From the NCBI GenBank assembly GCA_019918135.1, contig WBZZ01006367.1, positions 120,001 through 184,000 on the forward strand: a DNA stretch of 64,000 nt, written 5' to 3'. Source of the stretch: Paulinella micropora (Eukaryota > Cercozoa > Imbricatea > Euglyphida > Paulinellidae). Below the pieces are notes generated by a model, which saw only the letters and a program-made list of their open reading frames with translations, had not been told where the DNA came from and did not search any database. Shown here piece by piece: positions 32,328 through 43,725 of this stretch; the stretch's first letter is position 1, and each line of letters opens with the position of its first letter. Position numbers and translations under genes: made by a program.

Positions 32328-35300
32328 CCAGTCAGATCTAACCTAGATGACTTCCTAAAGGTCATAGAGCAACTTGCTCAAGGTCATGTCTCTCAGGGTA
32401 AGTTACGTAATCTATACGGTTCCGGGAGCTCTAAGTCTGATCCTATCACTATCAACCTGGTAGGGTCAACTAAGAGTAGAAAGAACCCCAAGCTGCCTCA
32501 GACAGGAGCTAGTACTCAGGTAGGGGGAGAGGAAGGCTTGTGTTGGAACTGCCTCTCCCCCGACCATAGGATTGCTTATTGTCTTGTCAAATGTCAACTA
32601 ACTGACTGTCCTAAAGATGGACATGGTCCATTAAAGTGTCGTATTAGAAGAGCTAGGGTGTCTGATAAAGGAAATGTAAGAGAGAAGTCTGAGAAGACAG
32701 ACAGACAGGACAAGAGAGAGGGGGCGAGGATTAAGAAGAAGAAGAAGAAGGAGAGCAACAAGGAGGGAAGAAAGCTGAAAGCATCTGATTTCATTAAGAA
32801 GAAGATGATAAGCTTGAATGCTGAATCACCTTCCTCTTCCTCTTCTTCCTCCTCAGAGAGTGAAGAAGAAGAAGACCCAAGTTTACCTGATAATCTTGAG
32901 CCTTCTTCTGAGTCAGACTCAGAGTCAGAAGATGAGGGTGAGGTGGGGTACATTCATCATATGGCTATAATGATGATGAGAAAAGAGGAAGAGAAAGAAG
33001 AGGGAGACAACGAGACACATGAAACCCCCCTTTCACTTACGCCCCACACACCGCTTTTGCCACACACATTTATGCCACCTGACGCAGTAGATAGAGGTGA
33101 GGGTGAGCGAGAGAGCAGTGTGCAAGGGGAAGATGAGGACAAACATGCATCATCTATTCAAAATGCCTCCACACACACTCACCCAACTATCCCAACCTTT
33201 CACGAAAATAAGTTTTTGACCTCCCTTGATATGGCTGGTGACCCCACCCCTCTTAAGCAAATCATACCATTGGAAGAGAACTGGGCACTCAGACGTACCA
33301 GGGCAGGTTACGTAAAAATACTCGTGAAAGGGCTGCATCCCATACACATACGTGAGGTAGGTGGCCCACCCCTCAACCTCCACGGCAAACCGGTACGCAA
33401 GGATAGTTGTCACGTTACTAGTAGTAAGCAGTGTGAGGCAACAGTGCCTGACACAGGTGTCCGGTGCTCGTGGAGTTTGAGGGCAGCGAGAAAAGGGGCA
33501 AGAGGTGGGGCGTGTGCTGCTAGGTTAGTAGATCATGACTTCTGTGCAAAGCACCTTGAGCAAGAGAGAAAGAGGGAGGAGATATTAGCCAAGTATAGGG
33601 AGAAATTGAACCTAGGTCTCCTACCTCCTTACGATGCTCTCAGAATTGAACCTACAATCTTGTTTACTAAAATCTCACTTTGGAGACAACACACAGTGAC
33701 TCGTCATCCACCCCTTTCTACTTCACTCACCACTACTACCACTACACCTACCACTACTACCCAGAACATGCATAGGAGAGGAATAGAAGTAGGGGGAGTA
33801 GAAGGAATAGGTGAAGGGATAGGACGGTCTGTACCTCTTCTATCTACACTGCCTATTTCTCAAGCACTGCCCACATTTCAAGCGCAGCCCATACTTCAAG
33901 CACAGCCTTTAAGCATATGCATGTTGTCAGCACCTCACGTACCATCTACCACATCTGTAACGTCAGTGTTGTTAACTCATGCACATCCTGTGTCTCGTGT
34001 TGTGTCTGTCCCACCTGAAAGAGAGCCGAGAGAAACCCCAAACAACCAACCAACCGTTCCTACAACCTCTGAACAGGGGAAAGTAGGGACGGTAGAGGGT
34101 AAGCAGGTGTTGGGCAGTGGGGGACTTCCTCCCATTCAAGAGTTGCAACGACTTCTCAATGCTCTCATTCAAGGGTTTAAGAATAGGACAGTGAGAGATG
34201 GACAGATCGTGACTAGGAGTGGGGAGTGCGATGAGTTTTATACAGAAGTGTATTATGCTATACACGACTGTATAATAACTATGGCTACCAAGCACGACAA
34301 TCCATTTGCACGTGGCATAGTCTCTTCTTTTCCTTATATGTTAAAAGAGATAGAGGAGCTTGACGCTGTGTTGGGGGGTAAGACACCGCAGGAAGAGGAT
34401 GAAACAACTGATAGTTCTCAGACCGACATTACCACCAACACTCAAAGCACACACACTGCAACACAAGACAACTCACGCGCCGAATGTGCTATTAATATTG
34501 TTGATGGGGAACGAGACAGACAGCGACACTAAAGCCAATAGTATTGTGTGGGTAGATGACAGTGGTGCGAGTGAAACACAGTCTCCCGACAAAGCTACAT
34601 TTGTTAAACTCGTGAAGGCCCCACAGAAGTTCAGGATTGCGAAAGGGAGCATTCGGACTGAGTATAAGGGCAAGGTTCAAATGAACCTCTCTGGTGCACA
34701 CGGGGATGAAGTCTGTGTCTTTGACTCACACACCACTCACAACCCACATTTGAAGCATGGGTTAGTCGCGACTTCGGCATGGGTGCGAAAAGGGTTTGCT
34801 GTAATGCATCAAAATTATTAACCAAGTTATCGTTCTAGACAAACCTATCCGGATTGAGGAGAAACAGATAGTAGCTAGGGGGAGAGCTCTATCTAACAAC
34901 CTTACGGTTTTTGACGCCCCAGGGATCAAACCACTTAACCCCAACGAGTGGTATGAACCGACTACACAGTCTGCCCTCAACACAGAAACGACCACTCAAT
35001 CTATCCCTTGTCCTGAAACAAGCGAGGCTCCCAAGTCTGGCGACTCGTCGGACTCGGGGGTACAAGCTTGACAACTGTCCTCTCACCTTTCTCAAAGGTG
35101 CAACCTACCTGTTTACCATGATATATACTGTTCTTCGTCTGTTTGTATATGTGGTTGGCAATTTGATGTGTCTCGTACTTATATACCTTATTCTACTGAT
35201 ATTGACACGGAGAGAGGTGAGAGAGCAAAACAGGAGGATGATAAGGTGTTGTGTCCTGTTGTTCGTCCCCACTACCATGAAAACATACACGCCACCGTAT

Positions 35301-38300
35301 TTCACCGCATGTGTAAGCACAGAGGGGTGAAAGCCATGGAAAGAATGGCTAAGTATATGGGAGTAAATATAGTGGGGAAAGAGTGGAGAGAATGCATAAT
35401 GAAGTGTGAGTGGTGTTTGCGGAATAAAATCAAAAAGACACCACACTTCAAAAGAAAGAATATCGTAGAACACCGACCCGGGATCCACATCTCCATGGAT
35501 ACCCAGGGTTGGTGGAATACGGTATCATGGGACGGTAAGGCGATATAAATTTACCGTTAAGTGCTTAGCATCCAATTTCGAACTTGATTACTATCTGCGT
35601 CATAAGAATGAGTTCTTTCCTTGCTTTCTCAAGGCCACTGCTTTCTTTGAGAGACACTCGGGAAAGAAGGTTAAGTTCATTACTTGTGACCGGGAGTACG
35701 GCAAGTATAAAGAGTTCAAAGATTGGGTGGACGAAAATCAGCTGGTCTTTCTCGACGCCCCGACGGGGGAGAAACAGGTTGTCGCTAAGGTAGAGAGGTC
35801 CCACCAAACCAATGGTGGGCCCGCCAGAGCTAATGATTCCTTAGCGACGCCGAACTTCCACCTTCTATGCGGGTGGAAGCAGAGAAAGCCGCGACGTATT
35901 TCGGCAATCTTTTGCCTATCGCTCATGGACCTTTTAAAGGGAAATCCCCATATGAGGTCATCCACAAACGTAAACCTATGCTACACCACCTCAGACCCAT
36001 ATTAGGGTGCATGGCTTTTATGAAGGTGGATGCTAAGAGGGGGAAAGGCGAGAGGGGAAAGAGAGTAATATTTATCGGGTACGAACGGAATACCGGATAT
36101 TATCGGGTGTATGATCCAGTTGCAGGGAAAATACACGATAATGTTCGTAATGTCGTGTTCGATGTCTGGAAATTGGAGAAGAGGGAGGCATCTAAATCTC
36201 TAGCAGAACAGACGCCTCTGAAGAGATGTTTTCGGTGAAATTGCATTTGCCCCTCCCGAACCCCAACGAACCTCGCAGCACCCAGAAAATCAAGGTAATT
36301 TTTCGGGGGAGGTCTCGGTAGAGGTATTTCCGACTGGGGGAGAAACTTCCCCAGCCGGGGATCTATCATCCGGATCGCCCCCACACAAGGCGCCCCCCAA
36401 TGACTCCAACACAGGGAACGGCGATACTAGGGCAGTGGAAGTCAGGGAGGACAGATCTGACCCACCACCCCTTGTACCTCCGACCCCAAAAGTTATGGAC
36501 TCTAAGCCCGGTGGGGGTCAGGGGGAGGCGAAAGTCACGAAAAAGAAACATAATATCAAAGAGAGACGAGATTTGTCCGGAGTATACATGGAAATTCCTG
36601 CTAAACCGTGGGGAGGGGGATGGGCAAAACAAAATTACGGGGATAATTGGCAAACTGCGGTTCGCAAAGGAACGGTTTCTGAACCCGCTGCCCCAGTTGT
36701 CCGTAAAACCAAACGTTTCCCGGCACACGCGGTCCTCTTTGATGACGGGGTTACCGACAAACTGATTGATACGGAAATTCTCAAATACGCCGTTGCTCAT
36801 GCCCCGGTAAAACCACCACCCCAATCGACCACCCCAAATGACGACGACAATCAAAGTGAAGCCGCCGTGCCCAATGCAGGTGGCCCAAACTTTGACACCA
36901 CGTCAGAATTTGCGTTTGTCAAGGGGGAGAGGGAAAGGGTGGCGGAGCAAAGGGCTGAACACAGTTCTCGTTGGAGGTTGCATGAACAAGGCGAAATTTC
37001 AGAGGAAAACATTGTCTCGGGAAGAACCAGGAGCGCACATGTCACGGTATGCGCCCGAGAAGATCGTGCGGAATATTGTCTTGTCAGTGAGAAATTTCCG
37101 GAATTCCCGGTAATACAAAAACCGAAAGATCGTAAGCAAGCTCGGCAGAAAGAATTCGAGCAGCTGAAAGAGCTTAAGGCTTTTGTTTGGCGCAAGGAAA
37201 AGGAAGCTAGAATGTCCGGGACACCAATCATTCCGGTGAAATGGAATATTAGATACCGTTAAACAACAGGGTATGCTAGATGAGTTCCATAAAGCCCGAA
37301 TCACCTTGAGAGGGGACCTTTTGAAGGCATACGCTCAGTATGATCCTAGAAAGACTTACTCCCCTACTGCTCAACATTGGACTATTTTACGCATGATAGC
37401 TTACGCTGCGTGTTTTGGGATCGACTTATGGTTGATCGATTTTACCACGGCCTACCTCCACGCTAAGATCCCGTACAACACTTACGTATTAAGACCACCG
37501 CCAGAATTCCAGATGGAGGATTACGTTTGGCTTTTAAAGAAGGCCTTATACGGTCACCCGGAATCTGGTCGGTTGTGGTACGATATGTTGTACGGGGAAC
37601 TTACGGGGGAACTTGAGTTCAGAACCTTGACGCTCGATCGAGCATCCTTCATAAGACATGGGAACAGTCTCAAAACCACACAACTCCTATCCTTACATGT
37701 CGATGACGGGTGCCACGCTGCGACTAGGTCTGAGCACCTTAGGATGGTCGCACACTTTGAGAAAAAGGGATTCAGATGCAAAGATCTGGGTAAAGCCACA
37801 GAGTTCAAAATATCCAAATTGTTCAAACTGAGAAAGGGATTGCGTTACACCAACGCAAATATGAACTTCTTATTTTGAACAAATTGGGGTACATGAACGA
37901 AGTACCCGCTAAAACCCCGTTCACATCTGAATGCCCCGCACCTCTCAAAAAAACCCACCGGCTATTGAAGTATGACCTAAGGTGCTTAATCGGTATCCTC
38001 ATCTTCCTAGCCGTGTATACGAGACCCCTTCTTATTTGCCCGTTGAGTATTGCGGCCAAATCCCAAGTCCCCAATCCCGACACATCGTATGCAATGGCGC
38101 ATCGCATGTTCCTATGGTTATTGACACCAAGGGCGTTTTTTTCCAGAAGGGAGACAAGAATCTTAGGAAACTATTAGAATCTTGTTTCTCCGTCCCAAAA
38201 GCCCCCGAAGACTGGAACCCTAGGTATGGATCATGCGCCGCGGCAAATGCAATGGACGATGCCATAGAAAAGTCTGGAATTCTCGGGATGGAAGCTTTCA

Positions 38301-38884
38301 GCGTACCAATCATCGCTAACGTCGATAGGATAATCTCGGAAAATCCGTTGGTGGGGTTTGTAGACTCCGATTTTGCAGGAGATAAAGTTTCGCGAAAGTC
38401 TCGGTCCGGTATGTTTATTTATTCAATAGGACCCCGGTGGCTTGGTTCTCAAAACTGCAATCTGTCATAGCTCAATCCACGTTGGAATCCGAGACAGTAA
38501 TACTATCGGCTAACGAGGCAGTAAGAGAACTTCTCGCAATATTGCAATCTCTAAGGGATACCGGGATCAATCTCAAGGGCCCCACCCCTCTTTTCGAAGA
38601 TAACGAAGGGACTGTATTGTTGTCTGAGAGAGGGTTAGGGGAGGCTCGTGCTAAGCATATTGAGGTAAGGTATCATCTACTTGCAAAACTCGTTAAGGAT
38701 GGGATATTCAAATTATTTTGAGTACCAACTGAGGAAAATATCGCGGATATATTTACCAAAATACATTTCACGGTTGAGAAATTTATTTACCTAGCTAAGA
38801 AAATTTCCGTCTTACTGGACAGGGAGAGTCGTGCTCGTATTGGGATGAAACCCGATCAATTTGCATATTGAATCTACCCATAAG

Positions 38885-39851
38885 GTTTACTTTTCTGAAC
38901 ACGTTATAACCTCGGTATACATAAGTAATTAATTTTCCGCATACGCACATATCAATTGTCTTGAGGATAAAGTTGATTGAGAGCTAGGGGACAAAGGACG
39001 TACCAGTGCCAACCAGAGGACCCTCGCTTCCAGATACTTGCCCTCTATTACACTCATAGGTGGTTCGATCGGGTCGTGGCGGGCGAGATGATGAGAGCGT
39101 AACCGGCCTCCGGACTAGTGACATTTTGTCGCCCATTTGCTCTCTCTTCAATTCGCTCACTCGCCATCTAGTGGCATTTTATCGCACGTTCGCGCCCCCC
39201 TCCCCGCCGTGACCGCTTATTATTATTATTAGTATTATTATTATATTTATAACATACATACAAACATCTAAGAGGCTAAGTTGGAGGTCGAAGTAACAAT
39301 GTTGGTCGGAGGGCGATTAATCAGACTACAGCTTCTGTATATCTTGAAAGGCCTCGGCAACCAACCTGGACTGTACCAGACCAGCCAATAATTACAGATA
39401 TTTGTATTTGTCCTAAACATCATATTACTTTTGTCGTGCTTTGTTACCCCTCTACGGGAAGCACTGACAAATTTCATAATCCATACTACCGAGTAGTAGA
39501 ATAATTAATAGTTCAGATAGGTCACATTTCGACACTGGTAGGTGAGCAAGCACAGTCAGGTTCACTCAATATATTATCTGTATCTTCGGATCATCTTGTA
39601 TACCATATATACCGATGTTATATACGTAACTTGATTATGCTATGCATGTATTACATATTTACTTTACCACCACTCATAACATAGGATAAGGTGTGAGTAG
39701 GCCATAATCTTTTTCTCGGTCGACATTATCTCTTGGAGAGAGTGAGGGTAAGAGTTTTAAGAATATGTTTTGAGTCTGTGTTTTATAACCCTCACAGAAT
39801 AGCTAATAGGACCTGCAGTTAATTTAATAGTTAACTTTGCTCCAGGGGGGG
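38885..39851. other. Untranslated 3' region of the copia element
   Basis: About 970 bp lie between the end of RNase H and the 3' LTR. There is no coding sequence I can support. A (TTA)n patch lies at 39218-39250. Confidence 0.5.
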
Positions 39852-40059
39852 TGTTAGACCTATTAACATAATATTATTAATTAGGTTAGACAGTACGGGC
39901 CGGCATATGCAATGCGTGTCGTAAGAGCCATTACTTGTGTCCGGCCTGACCCGTACCCGCTCTTTGTCTTGGCGCGTTCTTCTAATAAAGTTTAAACTGC
40001 AGACGATAGTATTAACTACTTAACTTTGACTCCCGGCGGTTTATTAAGGTAGTCTAACA
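39852..40059 (+). repeat. 3' LTR of the copia element
   Basis: This 208-bp LTR is preceded by the polypurine tract CCAGGGGGGG and followed by ACAAC at 40060-40064, the same target duplication as before the 5' LTR. The paired duplication shows that both halves belong to one insertion. Confidence 0.9.
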
Positions 40060-40069
40060 ACAACTATAT

Positions 40070-40250
40070 CATGCAAATAAGCAGGCGCAAGTGAGCTACC
40101 CTACGTCTCCAGTGGAGTTCGGCTAAATAGCTACACTATACAAACTAAAAGCGCGGTTTGCACACCAGTGCAAATAATATGACTAAAAGAAGAGCAAAGG
40201 CGCTTAGCCTAGCCTACGTCTCCACGGCTAGTGGAGTTCGGCGATCTAGA
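40070..40250 (-). repeat. Dispersed repeat blocks, two further copies
   Basis: The block at about 40074-40123 is the inverse of 7023-7066, and a third copy with a 5-bp insertion lies at about 40217-40245. All centre on CCTACGTCTCCAGTGGAG. They may be remains of an LTR belonging to the RNase H fragment that lies just to the right on the same strand. Confidence 0.5.
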
Positions 40251-40320
40251 CACCTACTTTATAACATCTATAACCCTTGCTATCGGGTGTCCTATCCAAA
40301 GTCCTAACTAAAGTCCACGT

Positions 40321-40372
40321 AGTAGAAAGTCCCACGGCGTAGGAGAAAGTCCCACGGCGTAGGAGAAAGTCC
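40321..40372. repeat. 20-bp tandem repeat
   Basis: Two and a half copies of a 20-bp unit (AGGAGAAAGTCCCACGGCGT) occur in exact register. Confidence 0.85.
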
Positions 40373-40394
40373 CCACACGCAACCGCCGCCCGCA

Positions 40395-40700
40395 GTCGCC
40401 TTCTAATCGCTCGCGACGTGGCGCACCAGCCGAAGGTATGGCTCCCCGCGCGCAGGCTTGGTGTTGACGTCGGCGATGTTGTCTACTGACGCCACCTTGT
40501 CGTTCGCCACGAGCCCAGCGTGGACCTTCTGGTTGATGATAGCGCAGCGCAAGTCGACATGTCCGAGCTTCCTATTAAACACATTCGTGTCAGCAAGATC
40601 AAGAGCCCCCTGGTTGTTGCCGTACAGGACTGGGGGTTGTCCCCACCCGTAAGGCCCTAGCGCTTTCGCGACCCGGCCACCTGCTATGCCCTGCAATCCA
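40395..40700 (-). mobile_element. Second copia-type fossil fragment (RNase H end of pol)
   Basis: On the minus strand the sequence shows LYGNNQGALDLADTNVF, LGHVDLRC and VDNIADVNTKP, which match the copia RNase H block (DNQSA, KHIDIRYH and NIADIFTK). Only this end of pol is present, so it is a remnant of a different copia element in the opposite orientation to the one just to its left. Confidence 0.8.
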
Positions 40701-40752
40701 CCTGCAGCTGAAGAGGAGCGGCGACCCGGAAACATGCCGCATCGCCAATCAG

Positions 40753-41199
40753 TTGGCCGACCCTGACGAGAACGTACCCAACACGTACCGGGCCCGAATA
40801 CAAGGCTTCGAGGAATGGGATAGACGGCTCAGGGCACAGGACAGACTCGGTTGGGACAGAGTTATTCAGAATGATGAGTTCCGATGGCACAGGCGGACTC
40901 AGGAACTAGACTATATCTACCACTATCGACATGAGTGGCCGTACTGGAAACAACAGTACGAATACCAGCTGGGGGGAATCATCAGAGACTTTTACCCAGG
41001 CATGGGGTATACTGCGCCACAGTATTCGATAGTCGGCAAGGAATTGTCTTGGTCGGAGGCAAGGGCATGGAAGGCACGCCTGGACCACGAAATTGATTTA
41101 CCAGCGGAGGATCAACCCGCCTGGAGGTGGCAACCACCATCGCCGTCTAGCGAAGAGGAGTTTATAAACTACCTCGAGCACGAATGCTCCGACGACTGA
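40753..41199 (+). CDS. Hypothetical ORF, 148 residues, possibly element-derived
   Basis: The open frame ends at TGA 41197-41199. The same frame is open upstream past 40753 to about 40700, so the real start is unclear. The protein is rich in Trp, Tyr, Arg and Asp (FEEWDRRLRAQDRLGWDRV, YRHEWPYWKQQYEYQL) and ends in an acidic tail. I recognise no family. Its position next to retroelement remnants suggests it could be a gag-like or other element gene. Confidence 0.4.
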   Translation: MADPDENVPNTYRARIQGFEEWDRRLRAQDRLGWDRVIQNDEFRWHRRTQELDYIYHYRHEWPYWKQQYEYQLGGIIRDFYPGMGYTAPQYSIVGKELSWSEARAWKARLDHEIDLPAEDQPAWRWQPPSPSSEEEFINYLEHECSDD

Positions 41200-41407
41200 G
41201 CATAGACGCGTTTTGAGACCCAGATCAGTGGTTGTACATATCACTAGACACTTCTACCTTCGCTTCAGCAAAGTAGACACTTGCCGGGTGGCAATAAGAA
41301 AACGTCTGCAGACAACCAAACCAAACAAACAACCTCTAATACGCCAACGGCACCCTTGACACTGGCATAGCGCCCGTTCATTCCAACAATGGACGAGGTT
41401 GCCCGGA
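41200..41407. other. Non-coding spacer
   Basis: I see nothing supportable between the hypothetical ORF and the 100-bp tandem repeats. Confidence 0.4.
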
Positions 41408-41666
41408 GGTTCTCTTCAACTCGGATGAGAACTTCTCTGTAATCTCAGGATCACAGATCCTTAGGATGGACCAGAGCTGCTCCATATGCTTGTGACGTTA
41501 CTCAGAAATTCTCCTCAGGTCAGATGAGAATTTCTCGGTAATCTCAGGATCACAGATCCTTAGGAGGGACCAGAGCCGCCGCATATGCTTGGGACGTTAC
41601 TCAGAAGTTCTCCTCAACCCAGTTGAGTACTTCTCGGTAATCTCAGGATCATAGATCCTTGCGGTG
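41408..41666. repeat. 100-bp tandem repeat, about 2.6 copies
   Basis: Copies begin at about 41408, 41508 and 41608, with exact 100-bp spacing. Each contains TAATCTCAGGATCA(C/T)AGATCCTT and TCAGAA(A/G)TTCTCCTCA. The third, partial copy runs into the 3' end of the F-box/LRR gene, so repeat DNA supplies its last codons. Confidence 0.9.
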
Positions 41667-43149
41667 GACTGGAGATGCTGCACTCGTACAGGTAGAAGTC
41701 CTTGACGTGCAAGGGCGTGCCCAGCGGACACAACGCACGCCACGCGCTGTCCTGTACCAGCAGCCAGGGGCGCAGGAAACGCTGCCTGTGCCGGATGTAG
41801 TGCATCACGTACGCTGGCAGGTTGAAGGACCGGAAGTGAGCGCGTGTCAGGCGCGCGCCCGCCCCGCCGGGTGGTCTGGCAGCAGGGCCCGGCGGTGCGG
41901 CAGGCCCAGGTGCACCGCCAGCTGCCGCGCCCTGGGCTGTACCACAAAGGCGCGGGCCAGCCGCGTGGCCGCCGTCGTGGCGGCACCGTCCACGACGGCA
42001 GCACCGTCCTCGTCCGCCGTGCCCCCCTGGCCTGCGTCGTCGGGGGGGCCGCGGTCTAGCACCGACAGTGCGTACGGGGCTAGGTCGGCCAGGGCGGCCA
42101 GGTTGGGCCCGGCGGGCCCGCTGCCGCGCACGTCCAGGTACTGCAGCTCCAGCTGCAGCCAGGCCGGCCGCCCGGCGGGGCACAGGCCCTCCAGCAGGGC
42201 CGCCAGCGCGCCGTCGGCCAGCACGCCGGCGTCCTCGGCCCCCGGCTGGTGCCACAGGCACGGGTCGCACGTGGCCACTACAAGCTCGTACTTCCGCAGG
42301 GCGGGCGTGGTCACGGCCGGCCAGCCCAGGCCCGGGCACCGCGGCCGTCGCGCCCGCAGCCAGGCGAGGAGCTGGTACAGCCCCAGCGGCCGCTCCAGCC
42401 GCACCCGGGCCAGGCGCGGCCAGCCGGCCCCCGCGCACAGCACCAGCGTGTCTTCGGGCCCGCACACCAAGCCGTCGGGGCAGGGCTGCCACACCCGGAG
42501 GTCGGCCAGGCACGGCGCCAGGCGGTCGAAGTCCGGCCCGTATAGCCTGGCGTTAGTGCAGTCGCTGAGCTCTAGGCGCCGCAGGGCCCGGCAGCCGAGG
42601 TCGCCCAGGCCCGCGGGCCCAAAGTCCACGTGGGCGAGCGTCAAAGCGTACAGGTTCCGGGCCACGGCGCACAGCCTGGGGCGCAGCAGGTGCGTCCAGG
42701 GTGACGCGGGGCCCGGCGCACGCACCAGCTCCAGCGTCAGCGAGCGCAAGCGCCGCGCGCGCCGGCCCCTACCCTCGCGCCTCCGCCAGGCCGCCAGCAG
42801 CTGGGCTACGACCGGGGGCGGGCCGGCCAGGCAGAGCGACCGCACCTCGGGGTAACAAGCCAGGGCGCTCCGCAGCAGCGCCAAGCGGGCGGGCGGTAGC
42901 GGCGCGGCCAGCCGCAGCGACAGCCTGGTGTCCTGCTGGCACAAGAGCGCGGCGGCCCCGCCTGCGGCCGGCGGTGGGCCGCCCCGGACGCCGAGCGCCG
43001 CGGCCAGCCAGAGGCGGGCCCGCGTACCGGTGGACGAGGTCCCGCCAGGCCCGGGAGGCGCCACCGAGCGCCATAAGGTCCGCGGGCGCGAGGCAGGCGA
43101 TGGCATGGCCACACCAGACCTCGGCCCAGTCCGGCGCGGCCAGTGGCAT
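41614..43149 (-). CDS. F-box/LRR protein
   Basis: It starts at ATG 43147-43149 and is about 510 residues long. An F-box-like N-terminus spans about residues 8-42 (AEVWCGHAIACLAPADLMAL then SRAWRDLVHR). A Leu/Arg-rich series of irregular leucine-rich repeats follows (LRSLTLELVRAP, LYALTLAHVDF, CRALRRLELSDC, LADLRVWQPC). Family knowledge: F-box/LRR proteins bind SKP1 and select substrates for SCF ubiquitin ligases. The frame slips by one base near 43025 and 41870, both next to G/C runs. The C-terminal segment (FNLPAYVMHYIRHRQRFL ... VKDFYLYEC) looks real. The last 17 or so codons lie in the 100-bp tandem repeat. GC content is very high, and poly-C/G runs sit upstream at 43195-43340. Confidence 0.7.
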
Positions 43150-43725
43150 GGCGCGCCCCCTTCGCTAGCTCCGGGCTTCACAAATTGTACGACTGTTTGT
43201 CCCGAGCCCCCTCTCCCTCTCTCACCACCTCCCTCCCCCCCCGGGGGGCGGACCGTCGTGCTTACCGGCCAAGTACCTTTCAAAAAAAAGCCCTTCCACC
43301 CCCTAAGTAACAGAACGGCGGTGTAGGGGGGGGGAGAGAGTAGGGAGGGAGGAGAAAAAGTGGAGGAGAGTTGATTTGACTGGCTAGAGGGATAACCTAA
43401 AAAGCATTAAAAACACTAACGCGAACAAGATAAAACCTTTTCTTCCTGCTAGCAGTGCAATAGTTTGGCAGCTGGTCGCACGAAAATGGAGCTGGCGACG
43501 CTTTCGCGCCCCTTCTCTCCCTCCTCCACTACCCAAAGGCGATGACTGTGTTTAGGTACATACAAGAGCACCTTTTATTAAATAGTTTCTGCAGCGGCTA
43601 CTCGCTAGCTAACGTCAAGAACCTTTGAAAAAAAGCTCATATATATAGCCACCCGGGCCTCACAGAAAAAAAATTAAAGGCTTGCAGTAGACACCTCTCC
43701 CTTGAGCAACCGCTAGCGCTCCTAA
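43150..43725. promoter_or_regulatory. 5' flank with poly-C/G tracts
   Basis: Upstream of the F-box/LRR gene lie (CT)n and C runs (43203-43240), an A-run and a G-run (43325-43335) with GAGAGAG. The remaining 380 bp to the stop of the next gene show no ORF. Confidence 0.5.

Larger units (their letters stand above)
32323..40059 (+). mobile_element. Copia-type LTR retrotransposon fossil, 3' part (gag end, pol, LTR)
   Basis: This continues the element begun at 10032. Parts in order: the rest of gag with a CCHC-like knuckle (CWNCLSPDHRIAYC) at about 32.5 kb and a long Ser/Glu/Thr-rich tail; an aspartic protease region (VDDSGASE) at about 34.5-34.8 kb; integrase at about 35.1-36.2 kb, including the typical copia GKSPYEVIHKRKP block; reverse transcriptase at about 37.2-37.9 kb (IDLWLIDFTTAYLHA, HVDDG); RNase H at about 38.3-38.75 kb; a G-rich polypurine tract just before the 3' LTR; and the LTR. 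The order PR-IN-RT-RH defines Ty1/copia. The pol region is broken, with roughly half a dozen interruptions. Confidence 0.9.

Noticed and set aside
41659-43326. Several long plus-strand ORFs opposite the F-box/LRR gene
   Set aside because: They are Arg/Pro/Ala-rich shadows of very GC-rich coding DNA; the minus strand has the F-box and LRR pattern.
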